Source of the DNA: Clostridium aestuarii
Lineage (GTDB): Bacteria > Bacillota > Clostridia > Clostridiales > Clostridiaceae
Reading direction: 5' to 3'
Length of the DNA: 64,000 nt
Assembly (NCBI RefSeq): GCF_026735135.1
Contig: NZ_JAPQER010000004.1
Location: forward strand, 226,254 to 290,253
Shown here in pieces: positions 62,568 through 64,000 of the stretch. The number at the start of each line of letters is the position of its first letter. Position 1 is the stretch's first letter. Under the pieces are notes generated by a model that was not told the origin of the DNA, did not search any database, and was given only the letters and a program-made list of their open reading frames with translations. Position numbers and translations under genes: made by a program.

Positions 62568-63827
62568 ATGACTGATACATCAAGTATGAGTGCAAAACAA
62601 TTGTTAGGTTATTATCAAGAAAAACTAGATGAAGAAGCAAGACAAGCAAAAAAAGAAGGAAAGCTTGTTTGTTGGTCCGCATCAGTTGCTCCACCAGAAT
62701 TTTGCGTAGCAATGGATATTGCTATGGTATATCCTGAAACACATGCTGCTGGAATAGGCGCAAGAAAAGGTGCAATGGATATGCTTGAAGTTGCAGATAG
62801 AAAAGGTTACTCACTAGATATTTGTTCTTATGCAAGAGTAAATCTTGGTTATATGGAACTTTTAAAAGAAAAAGCTTTAACAGGAAAAACACCTGAAAAA
62901 CTTGAAAATTCTCCAGCTGCAGATGTACCACTTCCTGATCTTATAATAACATGTAACAATATTTGTAACACATTACTTAAGTGGTATGAAAACCTTGCAG
63001 TTGAATTAAATATTCCTTGTATCGTAATAGATGTACCATTTAACCACACAATGCCAATTCCACAATATGCTAAAGACTATATTGCTGACCAATTTAAAGA
63101 AGCGATAGCTCAACTTGAAGAAGTTTGTGGAAGAAAATTTGACTATGATAAATTCTTAGAAGTTCAAGAACAAACACAACGTTCAGTTGCTCAATGGAAT
63201 AGATTAGCATCAATGTTAACACACAAACCATCACCTTTAAATGGTTTTGATCTTTTCAACTTCATGGCACTTATTGTTTGTGCAAGAAGTAAAGATTATT
63301 CTGAAATTACATTTAAAAAGTTTGCTGATGAAACTGAAGAAAAGCTTAAAAATGGAATTTATGCCTTTAAAGGAAATGAACAAAAACGTGTTACTTGGGA
63401 AGGCATAGCTGTTTGGCCACACCTTGGACATACATTTAAAGGATTAAAAAATCTTGGAGATATAATGACCGGTTCAGCATATCCAGGTCTTTGGAACCTT
63501 ACTTATACACCAGGAGATATGAGTTCAATGGCAGAAGCTTATACAAGAATTTATATAAACACTTGTCTTGATAACAAAGTTAAGGTTCTTAGCGATGTAA
63601 TCGAGGGTGGGAAATGTGACGGTATCCTTTATCATCAAAACAGAAGTTGTAAGTTAATGAGTTTACTAAATGTAGAAACTGCTGAAGCACTACAAAAAGA
63701 AAATGGATTACCATATGTAAGTTTTGATGGAGACCAAACTGATCCTCGTAATTTTGCTCCTGCACAATTTGATACACGTGTACAGGCGTTAGACGAAATG
63801 ATGAAGCAAGATAAGGAGGAAGAATAA
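62568..63827 (+). CDS. lcdA: lactoyl-CoA dehydratase alpha subunit
   Basis: 419 residues of the 2-hydroxyacyl-CoA dehydratase family (HgdA/HadB-like). Blocks closely resemble what I recall of C. propionicum LcdA: LVCWSASVAPPEFCVAM, YPETHAAGIGARKGAMDML, ITCNNICNTLLKWYENLA and YHQNRSCKLMS, with FDGDQTDPRNF. Conserved cysteines (CNNICN, NRSCK) ligate a [4Fe-4S] cluster. The enzyme removes water from (R)-lactoyl-CoA to give acryloyl-CoA. ATG 62568 lies 6 bases after GAGGG; ATG 62562 is too close. Last base overlaps lcdB. Confidence 0.9.
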   Translation: MTDTSSMSAKQLLGYYQEKLDEEARQAKKEGKLVCWSASVAPPEFCVAMDIAMVYPETHAAGIGARKGAMDMLEVADRKGYSLDICSYARVNLGYMELLKEKALTGKTPEKLENSPAADVPLPDLIITCNNICNTLLKWYENLAVELNIPCIVIDVPFNHTMPIPQYAKDYIADQFKEAIAQLEEVCGRKFDYDKFLEVQEQTQRSVAQWNRLASMLTHKPSPLNGFDLFNFMALIVCARSKDYSEITFKKFADETEEKLKNGIYAFKGNEQKRVTWEGIAVWPHLGHTFKGLKNLGDIMTGSAYPGLWNLTYTPGDMSSMAEAYTRIYINTCLDNKVKVLSDVIEGGKCDGILYHQNRSCKLMSLLNVETAEALQKENGLPYVSFDGDQTDPRNFAPAQFDTRVQALDEMMKQDKEEE

Positions 63828-64000
63828 TGAGTAGAATTGAAAGTATTATAAATGAATTAGCAGTAATTTCAAATAACCCTAAAAAAGCTATGGAAGACTA
63901 CAAAAAAGAAACAGGAAAAGGTGCAGTAGGTGTTATGCCTGTTTATGCTCCAGAAGAAATGATTCATGCAGCAGGATTTCTTCCAGTAGGTATATGGGGA
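63827..64000 (+). CDS. lcdB: lactoyl-CoA dehydratase beta subunit, N-terminal part (runs off the right edge)
   Basis: 58 residues visible from ATG 63827 (TAATG overlap with lcdA), with an AAGGAGGAAG SD at 63813-63822. The start MSRIESIINELA, then NPKKAMEDYKKETGKGAVGV, then EEMIHAAGFLPVGIWG, matches the beginning of LcdB-type beta subunits. Catalytic and cluster residues lie beyond the window. Confidence 0.88.
   Translation, partial: MSRIESIINELAVISNNPKKAMEDYKKETGKGAVGVMPVYAPEEMIHAAGFLPVGIWG

Noticed and set aside
62568..64000. Assignment as aryl-lactyl-CoA (fldBC) or 2-hydroxyisocaproyl-CoA (hadBC) dehydratase
   Set aside because: The CoA-transferase here is family I (Pct-like), not the CaiB-type FldA/HadA, and the LcdA/LcdB blocks fit lactoyl-CoA dehydratase better. 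Substrate remains unproven.

Overview
The window is one 64 kb stretch of very AT-rich DNA. Genes are dense, Shine-Dalgarno (SD) sites are strong, TTG and GTG starts are common, and most units end in intrinsic terminators. The gene content is that of an anaerobic, spore-forming Clostridium (sensu stricto): class III ribonucleotide reductase, Csp/SleC germination proteins, T-box control of ileS, and 2-hydroxyacyl-CoA dehydratase components. The right edge encodes a propionate/acrylate-pathway cluster (CoA-transferase, activator, lactoyl-CoA dehydratase alpha and beta). Propionate production points towards the C. novyi / C. botulinum group III lineage, but that is an inference. I saw no rRNA, tRNA, CRISPR array, prophage or insertion sequence.

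Layout. 1-6.7 kb: the start of a glutamine synthetase gene (minus strand), murI with an unusual hairpin between its SD and its start codon, a hypothetical gene, cyclophilin ppiB, an Xre/S24-like regulator, and an overlapping pair of periplasmic-binding protein and HD-GYP phosphodiesterase. 6.8-14.5 kb: germination region with a fused double Csp protease, a two-component system, sleC and a ferritin-like gene. 14.7-18.3 kb: nrdD-nrdG, a perfect 68-bp palindrome and an MBL-fold hydrolase. 18.6-23.5 kb: a triple-amidase wall protein, a CPBP protease, a C_GCAxxG_C_C protein and a MazF-like protein. 23.6-27.5 kb: a candidate small RNA made of two tandem repeats, then a T-box leader, a 13-bp tandem repeat and ileS. 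27.6-35.3 kb: a LacI regulator, a very large SF1 helicase-nuclease with a DUF488 partner (defence-like), and two EamA transporters. 35.4-38.4 kb: an operon of two HgdB-like proteins plus an activator ATPase.

38.4-42.1 kb holds a GntR-RCK_C (BusR-like) regulator facing an osmoprotectant ABC transporter across two tandem dyads. Next are a protein that is one-third cysteine and the complete aromatic operon (aroF-tyrA-aroB-aroA-aroC-pheA-aroE-aroK-aroQ, 43.1-51.7 kb). That operon is preceded by a promoter, a 44-codon reading frame packed with Phe and Tyr codons, and a terminator whose 5' arm and loop can pair with the end of the small frame. This is a textbook layout for ribosome-mediated attenuation and is the most striking observation here. 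51.7-59.5 kb: small genes, a duplicated DUF3298-type secreted protein, ogt, RNase H, a cold-shock protein, putP, and a MarR-MATE operon with two operators. 59.5-64 kb: the propionate cluster.

A family of short palindromes built on CGACGC-type cores, with AAAAGTG or GAATATT arms, is scattered between genes throughout the first 52 kb. Starts were re-chosen from SD spacing where the longest frame began inside or upstream of an SD.
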